From: Galeruca laticollis
Lineage: Eukaryota > Arthropoda > Insecta > Coleoptera > Chrysomelidae
Length of the DNA stretch: 64,000 nt
Assembly: GCA_963921935.1 (NCBI GenBank)
Contig: OY998180.1
Span: 100,699,610-100,763,609, forward strand
Direction of reading: 5' to 3'
Positions 53,851 to 64,000 of this stretch are shown piece after piece. The notes beneath the pieces are model-generated. The model saw nothing but the letters and a program-made list of their open reading frames with translations. It did no database searches and was not told where the DNA came from. The first letter of the stretch is position 1, and every line of letters starts with the position of its first letter. The position numbers were made by a program, and so were the translations under genes.

Positions 53851-56270
53851 CAGGGTGTCCCGGGACTAATGGGAAAAAAGTCAGGAGCGTATAATCTGAG
53901 CTAAAATAATGTTAGTACTTCATATAAGCTTTTACTATGCAGGCCCTCGTTTTCGAGTTATAGGCCTCCAAAGTTTTAATTTTGAATTTGGTTTTTATTT
54001 GTATTTTTTGTACTAGTTATTTGATCTTTATAAAATTTACGGCAAAGCTATAATGTATGTGTATGTTTATTTTGGTAAGGTAAACATATTTACAGTAGTG
54101 CATTGAAGCCAGGGACGGACTACTCGCTATGGTTAGTGACCCAAAAATTTTGCAGGTACGGCACACCCTGTATGAAATTATCGAAATTCACTTCCCCACA
54201 CATTAAGCTAACGAAAAGGTACTCTTGTTGGAATTCGATCAAATAAGCCGTTTGGCTAATATTTACAGTTTTATTAATGCACTACGTACCAGTTTACGCA
54301 TTCACCATTTTTATAAGTACACAACGAGGTAAAACTAACTTTTAATAGATGTCCAATATTTAGCTGGAGTACTACAAAAAAATAATTTAACGATAGCAGA
54401 AGATGAAAAACATTAGCGACTTATTAATTGGAAAGTTGGTAAAAACTTTTTATAAGTGTTTTTACCGTTTATCAAGTTACCATAGGATTAGTTGTCAAAC
54501 GTTGTGTAGAATAGTTCGTAGTCAGTACTTGTCAATAATTCATAAGTCCTTAATTTAACAGTTACAATAGCAGAATTCGCTTTTATTGAGTACGTAGATA
54601 AACATCTAATGTATGGACTGGCTTCTCGAAACTGTTTAGAGGCCAAAAGGCTTTATGAAGAACATTTTGCAAACAGAGCATTGCCAGACAGACGAATGTT
54701 TGGGCGTATTGATCTCAGGTTACGAGAAACAGGTATGAATAAGTAAATGTAATTTTCCATGTATACAAAACAAAATTTTAAATTTTCGCCAGAAAAAGCT
54801 GGAGAAGGTCCAGTACGAAGCATACGTACTGTGGCAGTTGAACAAGACTTCTTAAATGCAGTTGATAATGAACCATCGAGTTTTAGAAAATTATCTGGAA
54901 ATCAGTTGTTCATCGCGTCCTAAAAGAACAGCTGTTATATCCTTTTCACATGAAAAAAGTACACCGTATGACAGTGGCTGATTATCCTGCACGACTTGAG
55001 TATAGCCAGTGGTTTCTGCGACAACAACAAGCAGACAACACATTTATTAGTAACGTTCTCTTTACGAACGAATCCGGTTTCACCAGAGATGGAATCATAA
55101 ATTCTCATAATATGCATTTATGGGATGATGTGAATCCACATGGCATTATCCAAACTAGGATACAGCATAGATTCATGGTTAATGTTTGGCAGGAATAGTT
55201 GGCAATCATTTGATACAGCCATACTTTATTGACGGTACTTTGACCGGTCAGAGATATTTGGAGTTTTTGCAAAATGAGTTATGGAACCTGTTTGATGATG
55301 TGCTACTACAAACTCGTAGGAATTTATGGTTCATGCATGATGGGGCCCCTCCTCATTTCAGTTTAGATGTACGACAGCATTTACACACAAGGCTTCCTGA
55401 TAGATGGATTGGTCGTGGAGGCCGTTTTCAATGGCCACCGCGATCAGGAGACGTTAATCCTATGGATTTCTTTCTCTAGGGTTATCTCAAAAGTAAGGTA
55501 TACGCAACACCTGTGCAAACAAGGCAATATTTAATAGACAGAATTGTGTTACACTGCAATGTTATTAGAAATAGTGTGGGATTGCTCTTTCAAGTGCAAA
55601 GAAACAACCTTCGTAGACTTAGACTGTGCGTGGAAGTGGGAGGAGCTCATATTGAACATTTATTAGAATAACGTTAGTTTTTGTTGTTGTTTAGGAATTA
55701 GTTTTAGTCTAATGTTTTATAACTTGTGTTTTTTGAGGTTTTCTTAATGGTTTAATAATGTTGTGTTCGTAATTTTGATTAAAAGCAAGTAATTTCTTTA
55801 TATCGTTTTAATAAGTTTGTTAGGTAGATTTGTACGTAGTGCATTAATAAAACTGTAAATATTAGCCAAACGGCTTATTTTATCGAATTCCAACAAGAGT
55901 ACCTTTTCGTTAGCTTAATGTGTGGGGAAGTGAATTTCGATAATTTCATACAGGGTGTGCCATACCTGCAAAATTTTTGCATCACTAACCATTGCGAGTA
56001 GTCCGTCCCTGGCTTCAATGCACTACTGTAAATCTGTTTACCTTACCAAAATAAACATACACTTACATTATAGCTTTGCCGTAAATTTTATAAAGATCAA
56101 ATAACTAGTACAAAAAATAAAAATAAAAACCAAATTCAAAATTAAAACTTTGGAGGCCTATAACTCGAAAACGAGGGCCTGCATAGTAAAAGTTTATATG
56201 AAGTACTAACATTATTTTGGCTCATATTATACTCTCCTTACTTTTTTCCCATTAGTCCTGGGACACCCTG
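53851..56270 (+). mobile_element. Tc1/mariner-superfamily element, 2420 bp, with about 440-bp inverted repeats
   Basis: Both ends start CAGGGTGTCCC-GGACTAATGG and are flanked by TA (53849-53850 and 56271-56272). The inverted match continues from 53851 to 54290 and from 56270 back to 55833, with only scattered differences. That is unusually long. Between them is one transposase gene with few breaks. The close agreement of the two arms suggests a fairly young insertion or gene conversion between arms. Confidence 0.93.
54560..55671 (+). pseudogene. DD41D-type Tc1/mariner transposase, near intact
   Basis: N-terminal helix-turn-helix: SRNCLEAKRLYEEHFANRAL, RRMFGRIDLRLRETG. A 60-bp stretch with GTATGA and GCCAG edges may be a small intron (54731-54790). 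The linker GEGPVRSIRTVAVEQDF follows, then the core: MTVADYPARLEYSQWFLRQQ, VLFTNESGFTRDGIINSHN (the first catalytic Asp of the TDE motif is Asn here), NLWFMHDGAPPHFSLDVRQH (second Asp) and SGDVNPMDFFL (third). There are 41 residues between the second and third acidic positions. Breaks: a base lost at about 55190 (VNVW then AGIVG) and TAG for TGG at 55478. The end HIEHLLE stops at 55669. It would bind the long inverted repeats and move the element. Confidence 0.85.
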
Positions 56271-57076
56271 TATATCTAGATGTAGATATATATAACCGGT
56301 AGTAAATACTTTAAGTGTAATTACATGATATTTTTTCAAAATGTACTTATTTTTGGAGAATGTATTTCAATAAAAAGGCTATAACTACTTTTTTATAATT
56401 CGCGTATAAAAGAGACTTCATTATAACATTGTTTACAGTGTCACAATGAAGCTCTTTGAACACTGTAATAGTAATTTTTAGAGTACAGTTGGTTATTGTA
56501 TTTAGTTATATTTTTATTTGACATTTGACTTTAACCTTGACACAGATTATAAATAAAATGATCTAGCGTTGTTCTAGCTAGCAAATTATTATAATAACGG
56601 TAAATTAGAATCATTTATATATTAAAAATAATAACGAATAAAGTACATTAACGTTTATTTATCAATGATTTGTCAATTGTTTATTTTTATATTGTATAGG
56701 ATCAATATATAGGTATATAAAACGTACGATTTTTGGGATAAATTACCAGATATCTATGTGAAGATGTATTACAGAAATAATTCTGTTCATGATATAATAT
56801 AAATAGATCGCAAGAGCATATACGAGGAAGCTCTTTTTTAAACAAATAATCATCCTCTTTTTGCTTAAATGAAAGTTTGTTTACAACTTACACAATTATT
56901 CGGTTATAATATGTCAAAAGTCAGAAGTGCTGAATAAAACCATCTGTGATCTGACCAATTAGGAATCTGCAGAATTGCCAACTTAAATTCAAACCACACC
57001 TCCTAGTTTAAAAAGAGGGATGATATGAAATTATATTTTATTTAGATAATTAAATGAATGCGAATTATAAAAAATA
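56271..57076. other. No gene seen
   Basis: AT-rich spacer with no recognised feature. Confidence 0.4.
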
Positions 57077-57203
57077 TTGTGTAAAACTTGTGCCACAATG
57101 ACTTTCTGTAGTACTCGTGATTTGCACAACTCACCGCTTCGCGGTTCGTTGTGCAAACTTCACTCGTACTACAAAACGAGTCATTGTGACACTTGTTTTA
57201 CAA
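57077..57203. repeat. Foldback hairpin of 127 bp
   Basis: Arms GTAAAACTTGTGCCACAATG, GTAGTACTCGTG, TTTGCACAAC pair with GTTGTGCAAA, CTCGTACTAC and CATTGTGACACTTGTTTTAC. The loop is ACCGCTTCGCGGT, itself a perfect small hairpin. Similar to other AAGTG/CACTT hairpins in repeat H. Confidence 0.85.
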
Positions 57204-57639
57204 AACACTATTATATAACTAGTGTTTTGTTTATTCCTCTCATTGGCAAATTCAGGTACGGCATCATAGAAAACTACGAGAACAATATACAAGAACATAT
57301 AACATGAGATCCTCCCCCAGCAATCGATTTAAAATGAATATTTTGTAGAGAGTTCAATTGAATAAGCAGCAACATTGTTTGCAAGATATACGTAGGCGTT
57401 GTTAGTCGAAACTGTGACTTATGTCATTTTATAGTACTTCATCAAGGCTCTGCAAACGGGCACCTTACGCGCATATTAGGTTTACAACATATTTCCTGCT
57501 AGCATACGGAAACTACTCACTCTACAAAAAAAAAAGGATTTTTTTTCAAACGACCGATGAACAGACACTTTCTACCCTCTACATAACTTTCCGGGTCCTT
57601 TTTCACTAAGGTTTGCCATAATTTTGGCAATTTTCCAAT
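57204..57639. other. No gene seen
   Basis: Short unsupported frames only. Confidence 0.4.
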
Positions 57640-58740
57640 TTTTTTGGCTTAGGGGAAGACATATACTTTTTATATTCGGAGGAAGATATTGTTTTTGTTG
57701 GAGGTGCACAAGCGTGCATTAGAAGTGGACTCCATTGCCCTAAATATTTTTCGGAATTTATCATTGTGGAGGGGCAGCTTCACTTTAAATAATGAGGTTT
57801 AACTAAGTAAGGGGAGGCGGGATTTTCTTTTTCTTGGTGGTGCATATGAGTGCATTAAAAAAGGATTCCGAAACCACTTGTTTATTTGTTTCTTTCGAAA
57901 ATTAATATTTTAGGGGGGGGGGGTAGGGACTGAGGAAACTTCACTCTATATATTGAGGTTTAACTAAGTAAGGGGAGTGGGATTTTCTTTTTCTTATTGG
58001 TGCATATGAGTGCATTAGAAGTGGATTCCAATGCCACTTGTTTTTTTTTTTAAATTATCATTGGGGAGGGCCAACTTCACTCTATATATTGAGGTTTAAC
58101 TAAGTAAGAGGAGGGGTTATTTTCTTTTTCTTGGTGGTGCATTAGAAGTGGATTCCCATGCCACTTGTTTTTTTTTTGAAAATTATCATTCGGGGAGGTG
58201 TTAACTTCACTCTATATAATGAGGTTTAATTAAGTAAGAGGAGGGGGATTTTATTTTTCTTGGTGGTGCATTAGAAGTGGATTCCCATGCCACTTGTTTT
58301 TTTTTTGAAAATTATCATTCGGGGAGGTGGCAACTTCACTCTATATAATGAGGTTTAATTAAGTAAGAGGAGGGGGATTTTATTTTTCTTGGTGGTGCAT
58401 ATGAGTGCATTACAAGTGGATTCCGATTCCACTTGTTTTTTTTTAAATTATCATTGGGGGGGGCAACTTCACTCTGTGAAAAGTATTATTTCGGTGGAGC
58501 ATTACAAGTGCTTGACGGTGCAAAGTACAGAATTTGAAAATTCCGATTGAGGAGAGCTAGCGTGTATTTGCAACCCCCATAAACAAATAACTGTAGTCTC
58601 TCGGGAAATGTGGTGCAAAGAAAATCATTCATGGAGCATATTGGTGCATTAGGAGTGCATTACGACCATATATGTTTTTGTTGAAAATTTCGATTGGGGG
58701 AGGGAAACTTCACTGAGCTATATGATATTTGTTTACATAA
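57640..58740 (+). repeat. Minisatellite of 128-160 bp units
   Basis: Six or more units contain CTTCACTCTATATA-TGAGG, TTTAACTAAGTAAG-GGAGG, TTTTCTTGGTGGTGCAT and AAGTGGATTCC-ATGCCACTT. CTTCACT blocks lie near 57778, 57937, 58072, 58204, 58332 and 58466. The two central units (about 58110-58370) are almost identical, so the array grew recently there. No coding capacity. Confidence 0.88.
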
Positions 58741-59495
58741 CTAATATTTTTGTATTAAAATGCATTTGTCCACAATGTCAAACGCACGTTTGAGATGAAT
58801 GAAAACTGCCACAATATTTTAATAATATAATAAATAATAACTGCACTAGTTCCTCGGTAAAAAAGTCCTTTCTAAACCCAAAATTTTGTTCTTCTAATAT
58901 TTATGTAATTTATGTTTTTCTAGTGGGTCACCAAACCAAAAACCCCAATCATCAGCTACTACTAATAATGCTACTTATAGGATGATAATTAATATCAACC
59001 CTTCACATAAACATTTTTAATAGGTTCGCTATTTGTGTGGCGAACTATACGTCCGATGCAATTTATAGCTAATAAATCTAGCTAGCCGTGGATAAAGGAC
59101 GCGCTACATCGCCCTTACACGAACACATAATCCGACTTATCTCTTATCAAATGCCCTTGTAAACCAATTATTCTCGTTGGATAACAAATTTGCCGTCTGC
59201 TTCGTCAACTTCCAACTTTTTAATCACCTTTTTGTAAAACGATGACGTATTATTTGAGTGCCTGCCTCATTCTGATCCTGAAAACAACCCTAATTGAAAT
59301 CATGCGGAGGTAGTGTTATTTTCATTCCGTGAAATTTCGTATCGTTTTCCATTTCAGGACTAGAACGGCAAACACAAAAAAAGGTAAACATATGAAGAGT
59401 GAATGAAAACATGGCCGATAGAAAATTTTTATCCATAATGGAAATATATTAGAGAATAATAGATAGACCATGGTATTAAGGTGGATGGCGTAGTG
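58741..59495. other. No gene seen
   Basis: Mixed DNA, no recognised gene or repeat. Confidence 0.4.
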
Positions 59496-59504
59496 GTATT
59501 ACCT

Positions 59505-60642
59505 CACGGTTCTTAGAGTAATACGGTTGCCTCTTCCCAAGGTAGAGGGGAGAAATGAAGTGTCGAAACTACGTCACAAGAGTACAACGGCCTAGTAACA
59601 AGTTTATCAAGACTGTGTCTTTTATATTTTGTAATGTATTGGAAGTTATTGTGAATTTGTGTAGTGTAACAAAATATTTTAAATAAGGTACACATGGGTC
59701 TATGGTATTGACTCATATACAATTTTTACTCAATTTTAGAATGCGGGTAGCCATTTGTGGTAATACATAATTATACAAAAAAGTCTAGAGTTTATAGAAT
59801 TAAATATCTAAACAATTGTTTGAAAAACCAGCTATTTAACAATTATAAAAGAAAACGGGAAGTTGATATAGATGATGAATCTCGAGAAATTGTTAAAAAG
59901 ATGAAAAGAGTTTTAGTTAATATAATCAATAAACCTATTATAATCTTAACAAAATAAATAGCATATAGAAAAATAAAAAAAATTATTTCATAAGACAAAT
60001 GTAAAATAAAACTTAGAACAATCTTCTATAAAATAAAATTTTATATCATAATATTTATAACTTAGGTATATTACTTTTTAAGGTGCGTATTAACACATCA
60101 TAATGTATATCTTTATAATAGGTCTGATGATGGTCTTTGTGGACCGAAACTGTAGTCACCATTTCATAAAAAAATGTATTATTCATTTATATTGGGAAGA
60201 TTTTGAGTTTAATTTATAGTTATAACAACTACCTCTATTAGATAAAATGGATAATTGTATATATTTAACACGTTATTTTACGAACTGTTTTACAATTATC
60301 TTGTCTCCAAATAAAATTAGTCTCAGTTTTATCTGTTTTTTTTTAATTACTGATTTCAATACAGAAATCACATTTTTACTTCATAATAATTATCAACAAT
60401 TTGCTCAGTTTCTCTTTTTCTTCGGTATATTAGGATATAAATAAATAAAGAAACTGTTATTTTTCACTTAATACACCGAAGAAAAAGAGAAGCTAACTAT
60501 TAGAGATATATGGACACTACAAAATAATTTGCTCTACGTGTTGAATGGCCAACGATTCAAATTATGTACTCTCGTGACATAATCGCGGGCTTGATTCTTA
60601 TTGGTTAGTCGGAGTAGGCAACCGTATAGTCTAAGAACCGTG
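59505..60642. mobile_element. Non-autonomous DNA element, 1138 bp, 9-bp duplication
   Basis: Inverted ends CACGGTTCTTAGA-TA-ACGGTTGCCT (left 59505, right inverse to 60642). Weaker inverted similarity continues for about 90 bp (TACGTCACAAGAGTAC with GTACTCTCGTGACATAAT). Flanked by GTATTACCT at 59496-59504 and 60643-60651. A 9-bp duplication is typical of Mutator-like elements. A small frame at 59757-59957 is Lys-rich and unsupported. Confidence 0.88.
60118..60165 (+). ncRNA. Hammerhead-ribozyme-like core motif
   Basis: CTGATGA (60124-60130), a 4-bp stem GGTC/GACC, GAAAC (60146-60150) and GTC (60155-60157) lie in the order and spacing of a type-I hammerhead. A short helix I is formed by GGT/ACC around the core and helix III by CTGTAG. 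One extra U after the CTGATGA box departs from the canonical core, so activity is doubtful. Such motifs are known from Penelope-like and other repeats. Confidence 0.35.
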
Positions 60643-60659
60643 GTATTACCTAGCTAGGG

Positions 60660-62104
60660 AGTTGCAGTTTATCTTCTTTTTCTTCGAGTACCACATCAAC
60701 CAGGAAGGTTGGCAATCATTTCTTTAAAAGCACAGCAGTCACCTTATGGATAGAACGATAGTTAAGGATAATTGAACAAATTGGCTACTTCTCTCTAAGA
60801 TCCTTTCTGCAGGCTTTTGTATCACGCTTTTTTAGACACCTTAGTGATTATGTAAAATCACAATGTTTTAAATGAAACAATAGTTATTTAAAAACCGAAT
60901 AATTTTTCAAAAATTTTCCGAAAATATTGGGTCATAAGTTTTATATAAAAATCCAATCGATAATTTATGTGAATATCTTTAACATGCACTTTCTATTTGA
61001 TCTACCAACAAAAGTCTGTTAAATAAACACATTTTATTACCCTTCTTTATATATACGAACCGTCCCATAAATCATTGCCCCTTCAAACAAAAACCAAACA
61101 GATAATATAATAAATGGCCAAACAACACCATACAATTTCCCGCCACATTACGAAACATAAAAGCCGTGGTCGGTAATAAGTAACATCTGTTATTATTAAA
61201 AAGAACATCGATTTATTTGAGGATGATATCAATGAGTATTACTCTTCTGGGGGAATCCGACAACTTACTGGCCCTTCGGGAATAAAAAAACAGAAATGAA
61301 GAAATAAATATATAGAATCAATTTTAAATGTTTAAAAGCCGAGGCAAAGAATGGTCATAACTATCTTTATTTCATATTCATTCTAGTTGTTATATATTTC
61401 TATCTCTTGTTTTTTTATTCTCTACCTTATTGAATGAATGTTGAGATTTTATCTGAAATCTGGTACCTAGGTACTTTTCATTACAAAAACGATTCTGTCA
61501 ATTCTGTGGTTATTTACGTAGTAGTTTTTATTTCCTTAATAATTTATACTTGCACTAAAAGCATTATTATATATTGTTTCATCATATATGAAAATTAAAT
61601 TTCCAAGATTAGATGTAGAAAATCATGTAAATAAGCTATAAATAAAATGGAAACAACATACCGAATTTTTAAAAACTAATAACTAATATAGGATATTTTT
61701 AAAATTAAATAAGTATGTGAAAATAATCTCATCGCCCTATATGACGCAACTATACAGCTCAGATTTGTTCAACGTAGCATAAGTAACTGAAGTTTTATAC
61801 AGACAAAAAACAGCTTAAACTAAAAAGTATACAATTATTATCTTGTATTTTATATTCATACAAGCGCGCCCAGTGCCATCTAAGAGTCAATTGCAATAAC
61901 GCTTTCTTTCTGAACCCTAATGAAATGATATTTCCAGATGTAAGTAGATGTCGTTGAAAATAACTCGATTTCTTTCGTAAAAAGTAAGTCCTATTTCTTA
62001 ATCAATGGTGTTATATAATGAAAAGTACTCAAGAGAAAAATACAAGGACACAAGTAATGTATTTCCAACTTTTTGTTGACGTTGTTTAGCTGAAATAAAC
62101 AATT
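60660..62104. other. No gene seen
   Basis: AT-rich. The phrase CTCTTTTTCTTCGGT at 60411 and its inverse at 60473 belong to the element on the left. Nothing else recognised. Confidence 0.4.
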
Positions 62105-62522
62105 TTTCCGCCTACCTCTATCCAAAGTACACATTTCCTGGCCTCATTGTAGGGAGCAAAGTCGTACTTTTGCTCCCTAGGGAGGAAAAGTGACGTCATG
62201 GTACGTTATCGATGAAATAATTTTTGCAATTTCGAGACTAAAGTGGTTACTTTAGTCTCACATGTTAGAAACTAAAGTGTCACTTTTAGACCCAAGGGAT
62301 ATAAAGTCACAGTTAAATATCAAGTGATTTAAAGTAGAAATAAAAACATACATCCTCGATGCCTAGCCAATGTCTTGTTATTTGAAGGAAGCGGAAAAAT
62401 CATATATATAACATGGGAGTAAAGTGCATTTTCCTCCCTTTTCCGCTACGCGTCGGGCAGTAAACTTCATCCTCGGGAGGAAAAGTAGCACTTTCCTCCC
62501 TTGATATAAAAATAACTATTGA
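62105..62522 (+). repeat. Hairpin-rich dispersed repeat H, copy 2
   Basis: Same order as 51268-51800 with about 115 bp less internally. Contains the perfect palindrome CTCCCTAGGGAG and the inverted pair CTTTTCCTCCC/GGGAGGAAAAG. Confidence 0.85.
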
Positions 62523-63885
62523 ATACAGACAGGCAAGTTACACCTTTTAGCTAACTGTCTTCGACTAGATCTAATTTTTTCTGACCTAAGATTTAGTTTC
62601 ATGATATATATTAGCCCAAAAAATGATAGAAAAGTATCAGATGATATCTGATTCCGAATATTCAGATATGATTTTCCATCTATCAAGAGTGACTGCTTGT
62701 CACTCGATGCCATGTCACGTCTGGACTCCGCCCACTTTTAGATATTTTTGCGCTAGACGGCAGACACTCTTATACCGAAAATTTCATCTTATTCCTCTCC
62801 CCACAATTCTATATTTTATTAAATAATTGAAAAGTATATTATCTACGGGCAAATTAAGCATATAATTCATATATGATCTTCCAGTTGCAGCATCAATGAT
62901 AATTTTCCATCTATTTATTAAAAAGTTATTCAGTTCTAAAAAATAAAAGTTGTACCTTTTGCAAAAATATCTCTAAAGTTGAACGTTTGGTAGATGTGGT
63001 TTCGATTTTCGGTAAGAAAATCATTGTCGCCACCGGTGATTCATTTCTTGCAGGTGTGGTGGTCGATGATTGAGTTTCATCCCCCCGGAATCTCAAACCG
63101 GGACGCTATTATTGACATCGTTTCCATCGTCATTTATATGCAAGCCTGTGAATGCTCTAATTGCGAATAGTTCCAAAAAATGTTATTCTCGAGCACCGTT
63201 CCTAAAATCATCGAATTCTACCGTCCTCACAACAGCGTCAGTTGACGTTACAATACAAATGTCATTTTGTTATGTCAAATGTAAGGGTGTATTCAGATGC
63301 TACGTCGGGCGCGTTTTATGCTATCAGATGCTTACATCTGGTCTGGTAAATAGTCTGGTCGTTCAGATGCTAGCGGTAAATTTTACCAATCGTCCAACCA
63401 TTTAACCAATTCGACACATCGGTAGAAATTGACCCGCATGAGCTTTGCAGTTTATAATACAGGATTGAGAAGTTTGGGTTATGTTTACAAAATTACAAAT
63501 AATATAATAATTGAAATTGATCTATATAGATAAGTGAGAATAATATTGATCAATATATCACAGTAAAAGTATGAATAGTTTGTCTACACATTCTCACAAT
63601 CTTGTGGTTGATGAGCAAAATAAATTAATATCTAACGAAATTGTTTACATTTTTTTCTACAGCCACATGTATATTATCCATTTTCTGCACAATTTACAGA
63701 ATGGAAATGTAGGCCATTTCGGTTAAGTGAACGGATATGATTTCATTTACATCCTAGAATGTATATGAAATCCACCAATCAGCATTGGCATTTAGTACCC
63801 GTAAACTCTTCTTTTTTCAATTTCAAAGTAACGTCAAGATAACTTGTCAAAATTTTCTTTACTTTCCAAGAAAAATATTAGTAAA
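62523..63885. other. Spacer and possible promoter of the last gene
   Basis: No gene with family features. The last 150 bp precede the start codon at 63886; no clear TATA box. Confidence 0.4.
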
Positions 63886-64000
63886 ATGAGTGATTCCAGT
63901 AATGAATCAATAAATATTACTCCACCAGATATTCGTTTAGCCGCAAAGGAGACGTATAACAACATCATTGCCTCAAAAAGTAAATATGAATTTTGTTACA
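63886..64000 (+). CDS. Start of a gene, possibly a Crypton-like recombinase (runs off the edge)
   Basis: The ATG at 63886 (context AAAATGA) opens 38 codons to the window end. They include SINITPPDIRLAAKETYNNI and ASKSKYEFCY. In insect Crypton-like recombinase proteins an N-terminal segment with A-x-x-x-x-Y-N and then a K-S-x-x-x-Y core is common (it begins the SAM-like DNA-binding domain). The similarity here is suggestive only. Two related relics are in the window at 33.5 and 49.4 kb. This is the only open frame not visibly damaged. It could equally be an unrelated host gene. Confidence 0.4.
   Translation, partial: MSDSSNESINITPPDIRLAAKETYNNIIASKSKYEFCY

Noticed and set aside
57640..58740. 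Repeat array considered as a coding repeat or CRISPR
   Set aside because: Stops in all frames and unit length of 128 bp or more; it is a minisatellite.
63070..63405. 111-codon plus-strand frame
   Set aside because: No motif or conserved pattern; composition fits chance in a less AT-rich patch.

Overview
The window is a stretch of animal, almost certainly insect, nuclear DNA made nearly entirely of broken and nested transposable elements. The evidence is the strong AT richness, GT-AG introns, long non-coding stretches, and an element mix typical of insects: Gypsy, RTE and CR1/Jockey-like retroelements, hAT, pogo/Tigger, Tc1/mariner, MULE, Harbinger and Crypton-like tyrosine recombinases. A beetle would fit, but I cannot prove the order. 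I found no clearly intact host gene. The only open reading frame that may be intact starts at 63886 and runs off the right edge.

Layout. 0-10 kb: Harbinger nuclease relic (2.4-2.8 kb), a hAT element with an 8-bp target duplication inserted in an older repeat (3.47-6.77 kb), a satellite-bearing repeat (6.9-7.7 kb) and a second hAT relic (9.1-9.5 kb). 10-16 kb: a minus-strand Gypsy relic split by a complete but frameshifted Tigger element (12.70-15.22 kb) and by two short repeats. 17-20 kb: an RTE-type LINE split by a rearranged LTR retrotransposon (17.32-19.42 kb, 4-bp duplication ATAT). 20-23 kb: a nearly full RT of a CR1/Jockey-like LINE with a tetranucleotide tail. 23-29 kb: Gypsy integrase, Tc1/mariner relic, satellite repeat copy 2 and a 5'-truncated LINE. 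30-33 kb: a three-layer nest, RTE containing a satellite repeat containing a MULE. 33-36 kb: Crypton-like recombinase, THAP-like exon, two non-autonomous DNA elements. 36.5-42 kb: an intron-containing MULE transposase gene split by an RTE. 42.7-46.46 kb: the second, longer copy of the LTR retrotransposon family. 46-52 kb: relics, foldbacks and a second Crypton-like recombinase. 53.85-56.27 kb: a Tc1/mariner element with about 440-bp inverted repeats. 57-64 kb: minisatellite, a 1.1-kb element with a 9-bp duplication and a hammerhead-like motif, and dispersed hairpin repeats.

Most unusual: the LTR retrotransposon family at 17.3-19.4 kb and 42.7-46.5 kb. Downstream of the integrase, inside the pol region, it carries a macro domain resembling the OARD1/TARG1/ALC1 ADP-ribose-binding group, followed by a CCCH zinc finger that ends at the polypurine tract. 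Its Gag begins with a SAP-like motif. Both copies are defective, but together they show that the macro-CCCH segment belongs to the family and is not a chance neighbour.

Insertion order can be read directly in several places because uninterrupted copies of the target repeat lie in the same window (hAT at 3474 against the repeat at 11565; MULE at 30567 against repeats at 7.7 and 26.3 kb). All family calls rest on motif recognition by eye; no database search was run.
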